A stretch of 64,000 bases of DNA. It comes from Achatina immaculata. Taxonomy: Eukaryota; Mollusca; Gastropoda; Stylommatophora; Achatinidae. Below are positions 20,485-32,395 of this stretch, piece by piece; position 1 is the first letter of the stretch, and each line of letters begins with the position of its first letter. The stretch spans positions 11,554,303 through 11,618,302 of the forward strand of contig CM019704.1 of NCBI GenBank assembly GCA_009760885.1, in the 5' to 3' direction. A program made the translations under genes and the position numbers. The notes beneath the pieces are model-generated. The model was given only the letters and a program-made list of their open reading frames with translations. It made no database searches and was not told the DNA's origin.

Positions 20485-22085
20485 TCACTGAATGATGGAA
20501 AGAAGTCAGGTAACAAGACAGGGCGCACTTTTACAAACGACTGACTGACTCAATCAACGGAAATACAAACGACTGACTGACTCAGTCAACGGACATTCAA
20601 TTGATCGACTCAGTCAAGGGGTGTACAAATGACTGACTCAATCAAGGGACATACAATTGACCGACTAGGTCAGGGGCCATACAAATGACTGACTCAATCA
20701 AGTGACATACAAACGACTGACTGTCTCGGTCAAGGGACACAAATGACTGGCTGACTAAGTCAAGGGACATTCAAACGACTGACTGACTCAGTCAAAAGAC
20801 ATACAAATGACTGACTCAGTCAAAAGACATATAAATGACTGACTGACTAAGCCAAGTGACACAAACGAATGATTTACACAGTCAAGGGACAAACAAATGA
20901 CTGACTGACTGACTGGATCAAGGAACATACAAACGACTGACTGACTCGGTTAAGAGACATACACATGACTTACTGACTCAGCCAAAGGACACAAATGACT
21001 GACTGACTCAGTCAATGGATATACAAATGACTAAGTTAAGAGACAAATAAATGACTGACTTAGTCAAAGGACTTGCAAATGACTGACTGACTGAGTCAAG
21101 GGACATGCAAATGACTGGCTGACTAGTCAAAATGCATGCAAATGATTGACTGAGTGACTGACTCAGTCAAGGGACATGCAAATGATTGACTGAATGATGT
21201 TTATCAAGATCTTATTTCCAAGATAAAATAATTTCTTGTTTATGCTAAATATATCTCAGTGCGAGAAATTACTAACAAACATTTATATTCGACAGAAGTG
21301 CTCCTATTCAGTTATAACCACCATAGCATGAGAACCGTTCTCGTGCATTCGGCGACGGTGTCCCTCTGTTTGAGGAGCCCTGAAAGAACTTGGGTTATTA
21401 CTATTTAACCGGCGTGACAGCATTCTTGTGTAGATTCCACACATTCACTCCAGTGTGACAACATTCTTGTGTGAACTCCACACATCCACTCCAGTGTGGC
21501 AGCATTCTTGTGTGGACCCCACACATCCACTTCGGTGTAGCACTCCACACATCCTCACTGATGTGATCGAGATAATCTGTTGAGAAGATGGTTGTGGCAG
21601 GAGGTGGGCAGCCATGGGATCATCATCATCATGTTGCCCTCCCACCCCCATCGCTGTCTTCCGCTGGCTATTTCCCGTCTAGTCTCACCTCTAATATTAG
21701 TTTCGTATTACTGAGCTTCTTTCCAAATATTTGAATTGTTTGCATCTTACATTCTTTATTATAATTTAACACTTTCAGGCCTTCTATTTTTCTTCCTACA
21801 TCCTGTCTTCTGTACTGAAATAAAGGCATACATCTGTTCTTCTGTCTTGTCTATCTTCATGTCAAGGATAGAGTGTAGGGAAGCATAGCTTTATCTCTCA
21901 CCTTTCACGACTACATGACGTCTATTCTCACCTAACCCGTATGTCAGCTTGTGCGATCCTCTATAGACACGACGAGATTGACCTCTGTATTTGAGAATTA
22001 TTCAATGGTTTTATTTTTTTTTCAAACCAAGTTGGGTGGGTTTGCTAGTTTATGTACGGAACAGAATCAACACATACGCCTGAAG
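20485..22085. repeat. Segmental duplication, copy 3
   Basis: Third copy of the block, again from GTTTTCACTGAATGATGGAA through the TGACTGA repeats (20530-21205), a short 40-bp array (21410-21560), the LINE-like segment (about 21615-21880) and the GAACAGAATCAACACATACG end. It differs from copy 2 by few substitutions, so the event is recent or the assembly duplicated it. Confidence 0.92.
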
Positions 22086-22184
22086 TTAGAATTGAAGTTT
22101 TGGTAAGCGACCTCTGGGTCATACACGTAGACAGAGGGCGGAGTCACTTTTCTTTCATGTAAATCGTCGTAGTAGTACGTCAGC

Positions 22185-23475
22185 CGTGCTCATAGCAAGC
22201 CTTGTAATAGGAAACTAACATTAGAGGGGAGATAGCAAGCCTTGTAATAGGAAAATAACATTAGAGGGGAGATAGCAAGCCTTGTAATAGGAAAATAACA
22301 TTAGAGGGGAGATAGCATGTCTTATATTAGGAAACTAACATTAGAGGGGAGATAGCATGTCTTATATTAGGAAACTAACATTAGAGGGGAGATAGCAAGT
22401 CTTGTAATAGGAAACTAACATTAGAGGGGAGATAGCAAGCCTTGTAATAGGAAACTAACATTAGAGGGGAGATAACAAGCCCAGGAATAGGAAAATTAGA
22501 GGGGAGATAACAAGCCCAGGAATAGGAAAATTAGAGAGGAGATAACAAGCCCAGGAATAAGAAACTAATATTAGAGGGGAGATAACAAGCCCAGGAATAG
22601 GAAAATTAGAAGGGAGATAACAAGCCCAGGAATAGGAAAATTAGAAGGGGAGATAACAAGCCCAGGAATAGGAAACTAACATTAGAGGAGAGATAGCAAG
22701 CCCAGGAATAGGAAAATTAGAGGGGAGATAGCAAGCCTTGTAATAGGAAACTAACATTAGAGGGGAGATAGCAAGCCTTGTAATAGGAAACTAACATTAG
22801 AGGGGAGATAGCAAGCCTTGTAATAGGAAACTAACATTAGAGGGGAGATAGCAAGCCCAGGAATAGGAAACTTAAATTAGAGGGGAGATAACAAGCCCAG
22901 TGATAGGAAACTAAAATTAGAGGGAAGATAACAAGCCCAGGAATAGGGAACTAAAATTAGATGGGAGATAACAAGTCCAGGAATAGGAAACTTACACTAG
23001 AGGGGAAATTAGAGGAGAGATAACAAGCCCAGGAATAGAAAAATGAGAGAGGAGATAACAAGCCCAGGAATAGGAAAATTAGAGGAGATATAACAAGCCC
23101 AGGAATAGGAAAACTAGAGGGGAGATAACAAGCCCAGGAATAGGAAAATTAGAGAGGAGATAACAAGCCCAGGAATAGGAAACTAATATTAGAGGGGAGA
23201 TAACAAGCCCAGGAATAGGAAAATTAGAGGGGAAATAACAAGCCCAGGAATAGGAAAATTAGAGGGGAGATAACAAGCCCAGGAATAGGAAACTAACATT
23301 AGAGGGGAGATAACAAGCCCAGGAATAGGAAACTTAAATTAGAGGGGAGATAAGAAGCCCAGTGATAGGAAACTAAAATTAGAGGAGAGATAAGCCCAGG
23401 AATAGGAAACTAAAATTAGATGGGAGATAACAAACTTATACTAGAGGGGAAATTAGAGGGGAGATAACAAACACC
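22185..23475. repeat. 30-40-bp minisatellite, two interleaved unit types
   Basis: About 35 units of TTAGAGGGGAGATA(G/A)CAAGC followed by CTTGTAATAGGAAACTAACA or CCAGGAATAGGAAA. The long (~40-bp) and short (~30-bp) units occur in runs, and a mixed run around 22850-22990 recurs at 23320-23450, so multi-unit blocks have duplicated. Confidence 0.94.
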
Positions 23476-23710
23476 AGAGAGCACAAGATACAGTTGGGTG
23501 GAAGAGGGATAACAACATGATGAGAAGGACAAGAATAAATTACAGATTTTTCTGAACTGAAGTTATCATTCTTGTCCTTACCAATATGATAATACTTCTG
23601 AATTAGCTCCACCACGAATAGATACGAGTAATTTCAAGCTCCTCTTTCCCCCTCCCCCCTCACCCCGCACACACAAGAGAAAAATTCCTCGTGCCAGAGT
23701 AGGAAGTACA
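23476..23710. other. No supported gene
   Basis: Short low-copy segment between arrays. Nothing recognised. Confidence 0.5.
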
Positions 23711-24480
23711 CAATGACACTCAATTCTGTAACAACAACAACACCAACAAGAATAACACCAACAACAACAAGAACACCAATACCAGCTACAACAACAACTA
23801 CAACAACAGCAACTACAACAAGAGCAACGAGAACAACAACAATAAAAACAACTACAACAAGAACAAGAAGAAAAACAAAATCAACAACTACGACAAGAAC
23901 AACAACAAAACAATTACAACAACAAGAGAAGAAGAAGAAGAACTACAACAACAAGAGAAGAAGAAGAACAACTACAACAATAAAAAGAACTACAACGAGA
24001 ACAATAATAACAACAACATCAAGAACTACAACAATAAGAAGAAGAACAACAACAGCTACAACAAGAACAACAAGAACAATAACAACAAGGGCAAGAACAA
24101 CAAGAAGAACAATAACAAGAAGTAGTACAACAAGAATAAAAACAACAAGAACAACAACATGAAAAACAACAAAACGAATAACAACAACAACAGCAAGAAA
24201 AACAAGAACAAGAATAACAAAAACAACAACAATAACAACAACAGCAAGAAAAACAAAAGCAAGAATAACAAAAACAACAACAACAGCAAGAAAAACAAGA
24301 ACAAGAATAACAAAAACTACAACAACAGCAAGAAAAACAAGAACAAGAATAACAACAACAACAACAACAGCAAGAAAAACAAGAACAAGAATAACAAAAA
24401 CACAACAACAACAGCAAGAAAAACAAGAACAAGAATAACAAAAACTACAACAATAACAACAAAGTAAATAAGAATTAAAA
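23711..24480. repeat. (AAC)n/(AAG)n-type simple repeat, 0.77 kb
   Basis: Almost free of T on the plus strand: ACAACAACAAGAACAACAAC patterns with higher-order ACAGCAAGAAAAACAAGAAC units in the second half. Long open frames on both strands (Thr/Arg-, Asn/Lys-, Leu- or Cys-rich) are consequences of the repeat. Confidence 0.95.
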
Positions 24481-24514
24481 AAAACATTTTAGAACCTCGC
24501 CTCTTTTCAAACAT

Positions 24515-24632
24515 AGACTCTCACACACACACAGATACACACACTCAGACACACACACAGATACACACACGCACACACACACAGATACACATACTCAGAC
24601 ACACACACAGATACACATACTCAAACACACAG
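24515..24632. repeat. (CA)n-type microsatellite
   Basis: ACACACACAGATACACACAC and similar with AGAC/AGATAC interruptions. Confidence 0.92.
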
Positions 24633-24644
24633 GCTCTCACATGC

Positions 24645-24990
24645 AATTTCAGATATAGGTTCTGACATTCTAGATGTTATAGGTTCTGACATTCTAGATG
24701 TTATATGTTCTGACATTCTAGATCTTATAGGTTCTGACATTCTAGATGTTATATGTTCTGACATTCTAGATCTTATAGGTTCTGACATTCTAGATGTTAT
24801 ATGTTCTGACATTCTAGATGTTATATGTTCTGACATTCTAGACCTTATAGGTTCTGACATTCTAGATGTTATATATTCTGACATTCTAGATGTTATATGT
24901 TCTGACATTCTAGATGTTATATGTTCTGACATTCTAGATGTTATATGTTCTGACATTCTAGATGTTATATGTTCTGACATTCTAGATGTG
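24645..24990. repeat. 24-bp minisatellite (palindromic core)
   Basis: About 14 copies of TTCTGACATTCTAGATGTTA + TATG; the core ACATTCTAGATGT is nearly palindromic and holds TCTAGA. Period 24, so one minus-strand frame stays open (MSEHITSR repeats); not a gene. Confidence 0.95.
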
Positions 24991-25320
24991 AAGGCTTACA
25001 TTCACTTGTACGCACAAGCAGTTAGATATAGATATGCAAATTATAAAAAAAAAGATACAGACGTAAGAATAGACACACCTGGATGTTTATCAGCCCAATT
25101 TATCACTACAAAAAGTTCACACCGCCGCCCAAACTGTTCGCACCTTCAATTGTCTGGCGTCACGTGGTCTAGGGAACCACCCACGCATAGTGTGTTCCAT
25201 GCTACATCTAGGTCACACGTCATTTAATCCAGGTACGATAAATATATAGCTCGCTGTGCACAGATACGATTGTTACAAATGTCTCATATGAGTGTTACAT
25301 CTCACATAATTATCACTTCT
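24991..25320. other. No supported gene
   Basis: Low-copy sequence; short open frame without recognisable motifs. Confidence 0.5.
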
Positions 25321-25371
25321 TTTTTCTCTCTCTCTCTTTGTTACATATTCATTCTCTCTCCCTCCACCCCA

Positions 25372-25410
<39 letters not shown>
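25321..25410. repeat. (CT)n microsatellite
   Basis: CT-rich runs with a pure (CT) stretch directly against a LINE fragment. Confidence 0.92.
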
Positions 25411-25414
<4 letters not shown>

Positions 25415-25614
25415 GGTGATCTCCTCTCACATCATCCCGTCAGACTGTCCAGTATCATTTCTCTTGGTCTTCCTCTTGATCTTCTTCCTTCTATTTTTCC
25501 TGTTGTTATAATATTTTCAATTTCCCCTCTTCTCATTGCATGTCCTATGAAAGTACATTGCCTCTCTCTCTTATCTTTCTGACAAGGTTTTTTTGTCTCT
25601 CCAGCTCTTCTCAT
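25411..25614 (-). pseudogene. LINE family B fragment truncated at both ends
   Basis: Minus strand reads MRRAGETKKPCQKDKRERQC, TFIGHAMRRGEIEN, TTGKIEGRRSRGRPREMILD, LTGWCERRSPT. It lacks the (GAT)n tail, being cut off by the (CT)n tract, and lacks everything upstream of MRRAGE. Confidence 0.85.
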
Positions 25615-26890
25615 AAGTTGTATACTTGTATTAAATCGAGTGTGTGGGAAGAATGAAGAGTGATGAAGGGCAGAATGTAAGACGGGCCTGCGTGCCCAAT
25701 TCTTTACCCTTTAAAAATAAAGATTATTCATTCATTCTCTCTCTCTCCTCTCTGATTCTGCAGTTTATCTTTTCGCTTCAACAGCAACATGACTTGAAGA
25801 CTATCTCTCTCTCTCTCTCTCTGAACCTTAAGTGCCCAGGGCACATGGGGCTTCTGCAAGGGTTTTCCACAAATGCCTGTCCTTCGCCTTTTTTTCTGCT
25901 CTTGCCCAGGTGAGCCCTCTATTGCTCAACATCCTTTCTGTTGTTCTTCTACTTGAAGACTATACAGCAGTAAAAATACAACGATAATATAATATTCTAC
26001 ATTTATAACATATTAGTACTGTAACATTTTGAATTTATTGTTCTTGTGTATGTAAATGTATATGTCCTGGTCTATCTTAGTATATGGACGTTTCCCCAGT
26101 GGAATTAACAATACTTGATGAGTAGATAAGTGTATTATGAAGAGTAATGTCTCTGGCTGTACCTACTGACCATTTCGTCGCCACAATTCTAGTCGGTACT
26201 AAATAGTTTATATCTTTACATCAGCACATTTCCAGGGTTTACCCACTACAAGAAATCACACAAGAAAACACAAGAAATCACATAAAAAAGCACAAGAAAT
26301 CACAGAGAACTCATGCAGATCTACTAGAATACACGAGGTAACTGGTACCCAGTCTCTCTCCACAAGAACCTTTCTCGATGGCCCGCGGTCTGGCTATTTA
26401 CTCTCTAACTCTCTAACTAAGCGACTGCATGTTGATCTGGCTCTACGATTCATCACGTCTGCATGTCTGTCTAATGCTAGATCAACAAGGTGCACTTCAA
26501 CTAAATCAACCTCATTCTCTCTAGATTTGTAATTTTAACTGAATCTAAACCTCTATATATCTATCTGCAACTGAATCTGAACCTCTATATCTATCTGTAA
26601 CTGAAACTAAAGCTCTATATCTATCTGTATCTTCCTAAACTAGTCTCTTTCTAAATCTAAATTCTCTCTGCTTCTTTTTTTCCTGCTTGTCTCAGACTAA
26701 GTGAGTGGCCGGACAAGACCCTACACTGATGGACTATTAGCTCGTCGCTGTTATCACGTGGCACAGTTTTATCTTTTAGTTTTTTATTTGTTCAAAACAG
26801 AAGTTTTTATTTAGCATAAATCGGAGAGGTTCCATCTTGCTGGTGAAAACTTACATTTCCCACTCTCCTCTCATTCTCTCGCCACCCTCT
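25615..26890. other. No supported gene; short CT runs
   Basis: Low-copy sequence with CT microsatellites near 25735-25825. The segment up to about 25735, ending AAATAAAGATTATTCATTCATTC, looks like the 3' tail of a retroposed element, but nothing coding is recognisable. Confidence 0.4.
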
Positions 26891-26907
26891 CATTCTCTCC
26901 CCACCCT

Positions 26908-26947
<40 letters not shown>

Positions 26948-27150
26948 AAATGTACATGAAACTGGTGCTTTATCTCTCTCTTACTCTCTCTCAAGAAATG
27001 TACATGAAACTGGTGCTTTATCCTCTTACTCTCTCTCTCTCTCTCTCTCAAGAAATGTATAGGAAACTGGTGCTTTATCTCTCTCGCTCTTTCTCTCTCA
27101 AGAAATGTACATGAAACTGGTGCTTTATCTCTCTCTGTGACACTGAAAAA
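26891..27150. repeat. (CT)n plus ~45-60-bp repeat
   Basis: Four copies of AAGAAATGTACATGAAACTG + GTGCTTTATC separated by (CT)n of changing length. Confidence 0.92.
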
Positions 27151-28015
27151 AATCAACTTAAAAGAAAAGAACTTTATTTAAAAAAACAGTACCTGACACT
27201 TTCAGACATAAATTTGACATAATAATTATGATCAGACAATGGGCTGTGAAGGTGAAGGTGATCTGTGATGAGTTTTACAACGCCATGATTGGAGCGTTGG
27301 TGAAAACAGGATGTAACATACATTGTTTCTAAGCGTAGTTTACAAAGAAATGGTTGATAAGAGAAGGACTGGTTGTCGTAAGGGGCTGTAGCCCGAGGTT
27401 GCTGCCACTCCCGGAGACACGCCTAAGTGGTTATTACCATGTGACGTGGAAGAGGTGTGACAGGTGTGGCTTTTGTTGCTAGTGATAGGATTAAAATTAG
27501 AAGAGTATTAGGAGATTAGACAGTAAATATTTATCACACTGAGAGATTTTCTGGGAAGGTTGTTTACTCGCGAATGAAAGTTCTAAAAAAGGCGAGAAGA
27601 AGAATGTAGTATCTCGCTGTGGCGGAATTGTTACTTCTGGACAGATTTCCATTCAATACACTAGATAAGGGGGAGGAGTAGGTAGTACATTCAATACACT
27701 AGATAAGAGGGAGGAGTGGCTGGTACGTTCCGACTAATGAAGCCAGGCTGAATAAAAATGGCCTACATCCTACCATTGTAGTCTTATCACATCATACATT
27801 AGCTGCCTAAATAATAACTTGACATGCGCATCAATTGTGGCTGGAAGATGTACTCACATTTTTTTTATGTAAAAGGCCTGTTTTCTAACACTGCCTTATT
27901 TCTGCATAACCAAACATGATACCTATGATACCTAAATTCTGCCAAGAGGACGATGGGCCGTGCTTGTTTATCTGTTTCTGTTCGAGGGCTAGTAGGGCTA
28001 GTGTTCAACATGATT
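27151..28015. other. Low-copy sequence, no supported gene
   Basis: A direct repeat of CATTCAATACACTAGATAAG at about 27650/27690. No recognisable coding sequence. Confidence 0.5.
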
Positions 28016-28029
28016 GCTCTGTACGTATC

Positions 28030-28320
28030 TGCTACAAGATCTCTAGAAGAACTACCCGTCTGTTTAGCTGCCTGCAAGTTTATGTAGTGTACCAGATCTC
28101 TAGAAGAACTACCCGTCTGTTTAGCTGCCTGCAAGTTTATGTAGTGTACCAGATCTCTAGAAGAACTACCCGTCTGTTTAGCTGCCTGCAAGTTTATGTA
28201 GTGTACCAGATCTCTAGAAGAACTACCCGTCTGTTTAGCTGCCTGCAAATTTATGTAATGTAACAGATCTGTAGAAGAACTACCCGTCTGTTTAGCTGCC
28301 TGCAAGTTTGTGTAGTGTAC
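28030..28320. repeat. 57-bp minisatellite
   Basis: Five copies, containing AGATCTCTAGAAGAACTACC + CGTCTGTTTAGCTGCCTGCA, with a 57-bp period that keeps frames open on both strands (QAAKQTGSSSRDLVHYI on the minus strand). No homology suspected. Confidence 0.94.
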
Positions 28321-28463
28321 CTCATCTGTATAAGAATGAATGAAACTTTTCTCACTGAACTAGACATGAAAAGAAAGAACAGAAATTAGTTTGTAAAACA
28401 CGAACATATTCTATGTTATTGCCTGAGCGTTTACACACTTTAACAGGCAGCTGTTGTTTATAG

Positions 28464-29445
28464 GCCAGAAAGAGAAACAGGTCTAGCCAGAAAGAGAAGC
28501 AGGTCCAGCCAGAAAGAGAAGCAGGTCCAGCTAGAAAGAAAAGCAGGTCCAGCCAGAAAGAGAAGCAGGTCCAGCCAGAAAAAGAAACAGTTGCAGCAAA
28601 AAAGAAAAACAGGTCCAGCCAAAAAGAAAAACAGGTCCAGCTAGAAAGAGAAACAGCTGCAGCAAAAAAGAAAAGCAGGTCCAGCCAAAAAGAAAAACAG
28701 GTCCAGCCAGAAAGAAATGCAGGCCCAGCCAGAAAGAGAACTAGGTCCAGCCAGAAAGAGAAGCAGGTCCGGTCAGAAAGAGAAGCAGTCCAGCTAGAAA
28801 GAAAAGCAGGTCCAGCCAGAAAGAGAAGCAGGTCCAGCCAGAAAAAGAAACAGTTGCAGCAAAAAAGAAAAACAGGTCCAGCCAAAAAGAAAAACAGGTC
28901 CAGCCAGAAAGAGAAACAGCTGCAGCAAAAAAGAAAAGCAGGTCCAGCCAAAAAGAAAAACAGGTCCAGCCAGAAAGAAATGCAGGCCCAGCCAGAAAGA
29001 GAAACAGATCCAGTCAGAAAGAGAAGCAGGTGCAGCCAGAAAGAGAAACGGGTGCAGCCAGAAAGAGAAGCAGGTCCAGCCAGAAAGAGAACTAAGTCCA
29101 GCCAGAAAGAGAAACAAGTGCATCCAAAAAGAAAAGGAGGTCCAGTTAGAAAGAGAAACTGGTCCAACCAGAAAGGGAAACAAGTGCAGCCAGAAAGAGA
29201 AACAGTTCGAGCCAGAAAGAGAAGCAGGTCCAGCAAGAAAGAGAAGCAAGTCCAGCTAGAAAGAGAAACAAATCCAGCCAGAAAGAGAAACAGGTCCAGC
29301 CAGAAAGAGAATTAGGTCCAGCCAGAAAGAGAATTAGGTCCAACCAGAAAGAGAATTAGGTCCAGCCAGAAAGAGAACCAGAAAGCAAAACAGGTCCAGC
29401 CAGAAAGAGAAGCAGAAAGAGAAGCAAGTCCAGTCAGAAATAATA
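28464..29445. repeat. 22-bp minisatellite (about 44 copies)
   Basis: Unit AGGTCCAGCCAGAAAGAGAA+GC with variants (AAAAAGAAAAAC, TTGCAGC). A block around 28490-28720 is repeated at 28790-28990. The unit has no stop in several frames, so open frames up to 294 codons arise on the minus strand (FWLDLFLFLAGPASLSGWTC pattern) by chance. Confidence 0.95.
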
Positions 29446-29808
29446 TTATGTGCTTTAGGATTTTTAGCTGTATCCTGGGAAAAAACATCCCATTATCTGG
29501 AAAATTATCCCGCACTCCAGTTCCTTGTTCTTATGTTCCTTTGCGTCTTGTTTCTGCGCAGTTTGGTACTTTTATTTGAGATTTCATTTGATTTTAACTT
29601 CTGAACCTATTGTTATTTCTGAAACTCGTGTTATTTCTGAACCTCATATTGTTTCCAGCCATTATATCCACGACTGACTTCAGATCATTGTGTAATATCC
29701 ATTTATTGTGTTCTCTCTGGTCCATTTCCATCATTTTTATGTACTCACCTTGCCTTCTGTCATATTTGTTTCTGCTCACTTTCCTCACTCTTTATATTTT
29801 TTTTTCAA
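29446..29808. other. No supported gene
   Basis: Low-copy; a partial GAACCTxxTGTTATTTCTGA repeat at about 29600-29650. Confidence 0.5.
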
Positions 29809-30315
29809 GCTGTAGGAAGACAACAAACATGTTTCAGCAAATCCTCTCACACTCTCTAACTGTAGGAAGACAACAAACATGTTTCAGCAAATCCTCTCAC
29901 ACTCTCTAACTGTAGGAAGACAACAGACATGCTTCAGCAAATCCACTCACACTCTGTACTTGTAGGAAGACAACAGACATGCTTCAGCAAATCCACTCAC
30001 ACTCTGTACTTGTAGGAAGACAACAGACATGCTTCAGCAAATCCACTCACACTCTGTACTTGTAGGAAGACAACAGACATGTTTCAGCAAATCCTCTCAC
30101 ACTCTGTACTTGTAGGAAGACAACAGACATGCTTCAGCAAATCCTCTCACAGTCTGTACTTGTAGGAAGACAACAGACATGTTTCAGCAAATCCTCTCAC
30201 ACTCTGTAGTTGTAGGAAGACAACAGACATGTTTCAGCAAATCCTCTCACAGTCTGTACTTGTAGGAAGACAACAGACATGCTTCAGCAAATCCTCTCAC
30301 AGTCTGTACTTGTGT
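29809..30315. repeat. 50-bp minisatellite
   Basis: Ten copies of TGTAGGAAGACAACAGACAT + GCTTCAGCAAATCC.CTCAC.., exact 50-bp period (29961, 30011, 30061). Confidence 0.96.
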
Positions 30316-30413
30316 CAGCATGTACAAATGTAAAACAGTAACAAATTAGATTTATTTTACATTTCTACATTCTTATCTCGTTGCCTCTTGTGTTATTCTT
30401 TTTCATCTTTTCT

Positions 30414-30441
30414 TATATATATATATATATATATATATATT
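30414..30441. repeat. (TA)n microsatellite
   Basis: About 14 TA units followed by T8. Confidence 0.95.
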
Positions 30442-30945
30442 TTTTTTGGTAATAGCGGCAATAATGCAATGTGTACTCTCGTAGAACCAGTAAAACTACA
30501 CCATACATCTATGATTATATCTACTAGAAGCAGTTTACCTCAATTCTCAGCTTACCGAGTTGTTGACAAAGTCAGATATATTTAAATAAACACTTGGACC
30601 AGACTCGACCTAGTTGAATGAACGAGATGTATGAGAGCTTAGATCAAACAAATTTCACGTCTCATTAACTTCAGAAACTCAGGCAAAGCTGATAGAAAAA
30701 GAAAGCCTTAAGATTTTTTATATCAGCGTGTAAAAGCAAGAACTTAACCGCCGTGACCTGACCAAAGACCTGTACACCTGGTCTGTGTTTATTCAACTAA
30801 ACGTATCTGTGCTGAAATATAGGAATGATCTTTGGGCTGGGTCCAGATTACTCAAACTGCTGGGAACGTCCAGAAGATGAAACACGAGGGCAGACAATGA
30901 CAAGCTAGCGCTTACACACCCATATGCAAAAAACCCCCCAAACTC
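30442..30945. other. Low-copy sequence, no supported gene
   Basis: Nothing recognised; short open frames without motifs. Confidence 0.5.
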
Positions 30946-32045
30946 TCAGAGATATAGCTCTCTTTCTTCTCTCTCTCTCTGCTCTCTCTTCTCTCTCTCT
31001 TACCTCTCTCTTCTCCCTTTCCTCTCTCTCCTCTCTCGTCTCTCCTCTATCTCTTCTCTCCTCTTCTCTCTCCCCTATCTCTTCTCTCTTCTTCTCTCTC
31101 CCCCCCATCTCTTCTCTCTTATTCTCTCTCCCCATCTCTTCTCTCTTCTTCTCTCTCTCTCTTATCTCTTCTCACCTCTTCTCTCTCCCCTATCTCTTCT
31201 CTCTCTCTTCTCTCTCTAACCTCTCTCTTCTCCCTTTCCTCTCTCTTCTCTCTCCCCTATCTCTTCTCGCCTCTTCTCTCTCCCCTATCTCTTCTCTCAT
31301 CTCTTCTCTCCTCTTCTTCTCTCCTCTTCCCTCTCCCCTATCTCTTCTCTCCTCCTCTCTCTCCCCTATCTCTTCTCTCCTCTTCCCTCTTTTTCTCCTT
31401 TCTCTCTCAGTTTGCTCTCTCTTCTATCTTTCTCGTCTCTCTCTCTTTCTTCTCTCTCTCTTTTCTTTTCTCTCTCTCTTTTCTTCTCTCTTTTTTCTCT
31501 CTCTTCTCTCTCCGTACTCTCTCTTCTCTCTCTCTTTTCTTTTCTCTCTCTCCTCTCTCTCTTTCTTTTTTCTCTTCTCTCTCTTTTCTCTCTCTCCTTC
31601 TTCTCTCTCTTCTCTCACCGTTCTCTCTTCTGTCTCTATTTTCTTTTCTCTCTCTTCTCTCCCTCTTTCTTCTTTCTATCTTCTCTCTCTCATCTCTCTC
31701 TCCCTTCTCTCTCTTTCTTCTCTCAGTCTTCTCTATCTCTTTTCTTTTTTTTTTCTCTCTCTCTCTTCTCTTCCTCTCTTCTCCCTCTTTTCTCTCTCTT
31801 TCTTCTGTCTCTCTTTCTTCTCTCTCTTTCTTCTGTCTCTCTTTCTTCTCTCTCCCTCTTTCTTTTCTCTCTTCTGTCTCTCTTTCTTCTCTCTCCGTTC
31901 TCTCTTCTCTCTAATTCTTTTCTCTCTCTCTTTTTTCTTTTCTCTCTCTCTTTCTTCTTTCTCCTCTTTTCTCTCTCTTCTCTCTCTCTTTCTTCTCCCT
32001 CTTCTCTCTTTCTCTCAGTTCTCTCTCTCTCTCACTCTCTCTCTC
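30946..32045. repeat. 1.1-kb polypyrimidine tract
   Basis: Plus strand almost entirely C and T (CTCTCTTCTCTCTCCCCTAT and similar), with a recurring CCCCTATCTCTTCTCTC motif in the first third. The long Leu/Ser-rich open frames come from the absence of purines and are not genes. Polypurine/polypyrimidine mirror-like tracts of this length can adopt triplex (H-DNA) structure. Confidence 0.95.
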
Positions 32046-32154
32046 ATCCAATCACACCACGTTGACAAACAAAAAAACAAACTCTTTTCATGAGAGCCAA
32101 GACAAGACTTCTCAAGCATCAAACACAAACTATTTTCGGATCTCTTATATCACC

Positions 32155-32395
32155 CCCCAGACTGTCTGATAACCCCAGTGCTCTGAGCACAAACGGCCAC
32201 TACCACCCCCTCCCCCAGACTGTCTGATAACCCCAGTGCTCTGAGCACAAACGGCCACTACCACCCCCTCCCCCAGACTGTCTGACAACCCCAGTGCTCT
32301 GAGCACAAAGGGTCACTACCAACCCCCCCCCCCCCCCCCCCCCCGATTGTCTGACAACCCCAGTGCTCTGAGCACAAAGGGCCACTACCACGTGA
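32155..32395. repeat. 58-bp minisatellite with a C22 run
   Basis: Four copies of ACTGTCTGATAACCCCAGTG + CTCTGAGCACAAA, period 58 (32161 to 32219). In the last interval the C-rich end has grown to C22 (32323-32344). Confidence 0.94.

Larger units (their letters stand above)
18515..20485. repeat. Segmental duplication, copy 2
   Basis: Contains TGACTGA block 2 (18560-19235), a unique AAGATCTTATTTCCAAGATA segment, the 40-bp array and a LINE-like segment. The whole order is repeated in copy 3 with a shorter 40-bp array. Confidence 0.92.

Noticed and set aside
23713..24467. Thr/Arg-, Asn/Lys- and Leu/Cys-rich open frames
   Set aside because: (AAC)n/(AAG)n simple repeat read in different frames.
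28352..29236. 294-codon minus-strand open frame
   Set aside because: It lies wholly in a 22-bp satellite that lacks stop codons; the repeat explains the frame.
30924..32093. 389-codon Ser/Leu-rich open frame
   Set aside because: Product of the polypyrimidine tract; no purines on the strand means almost no stops.
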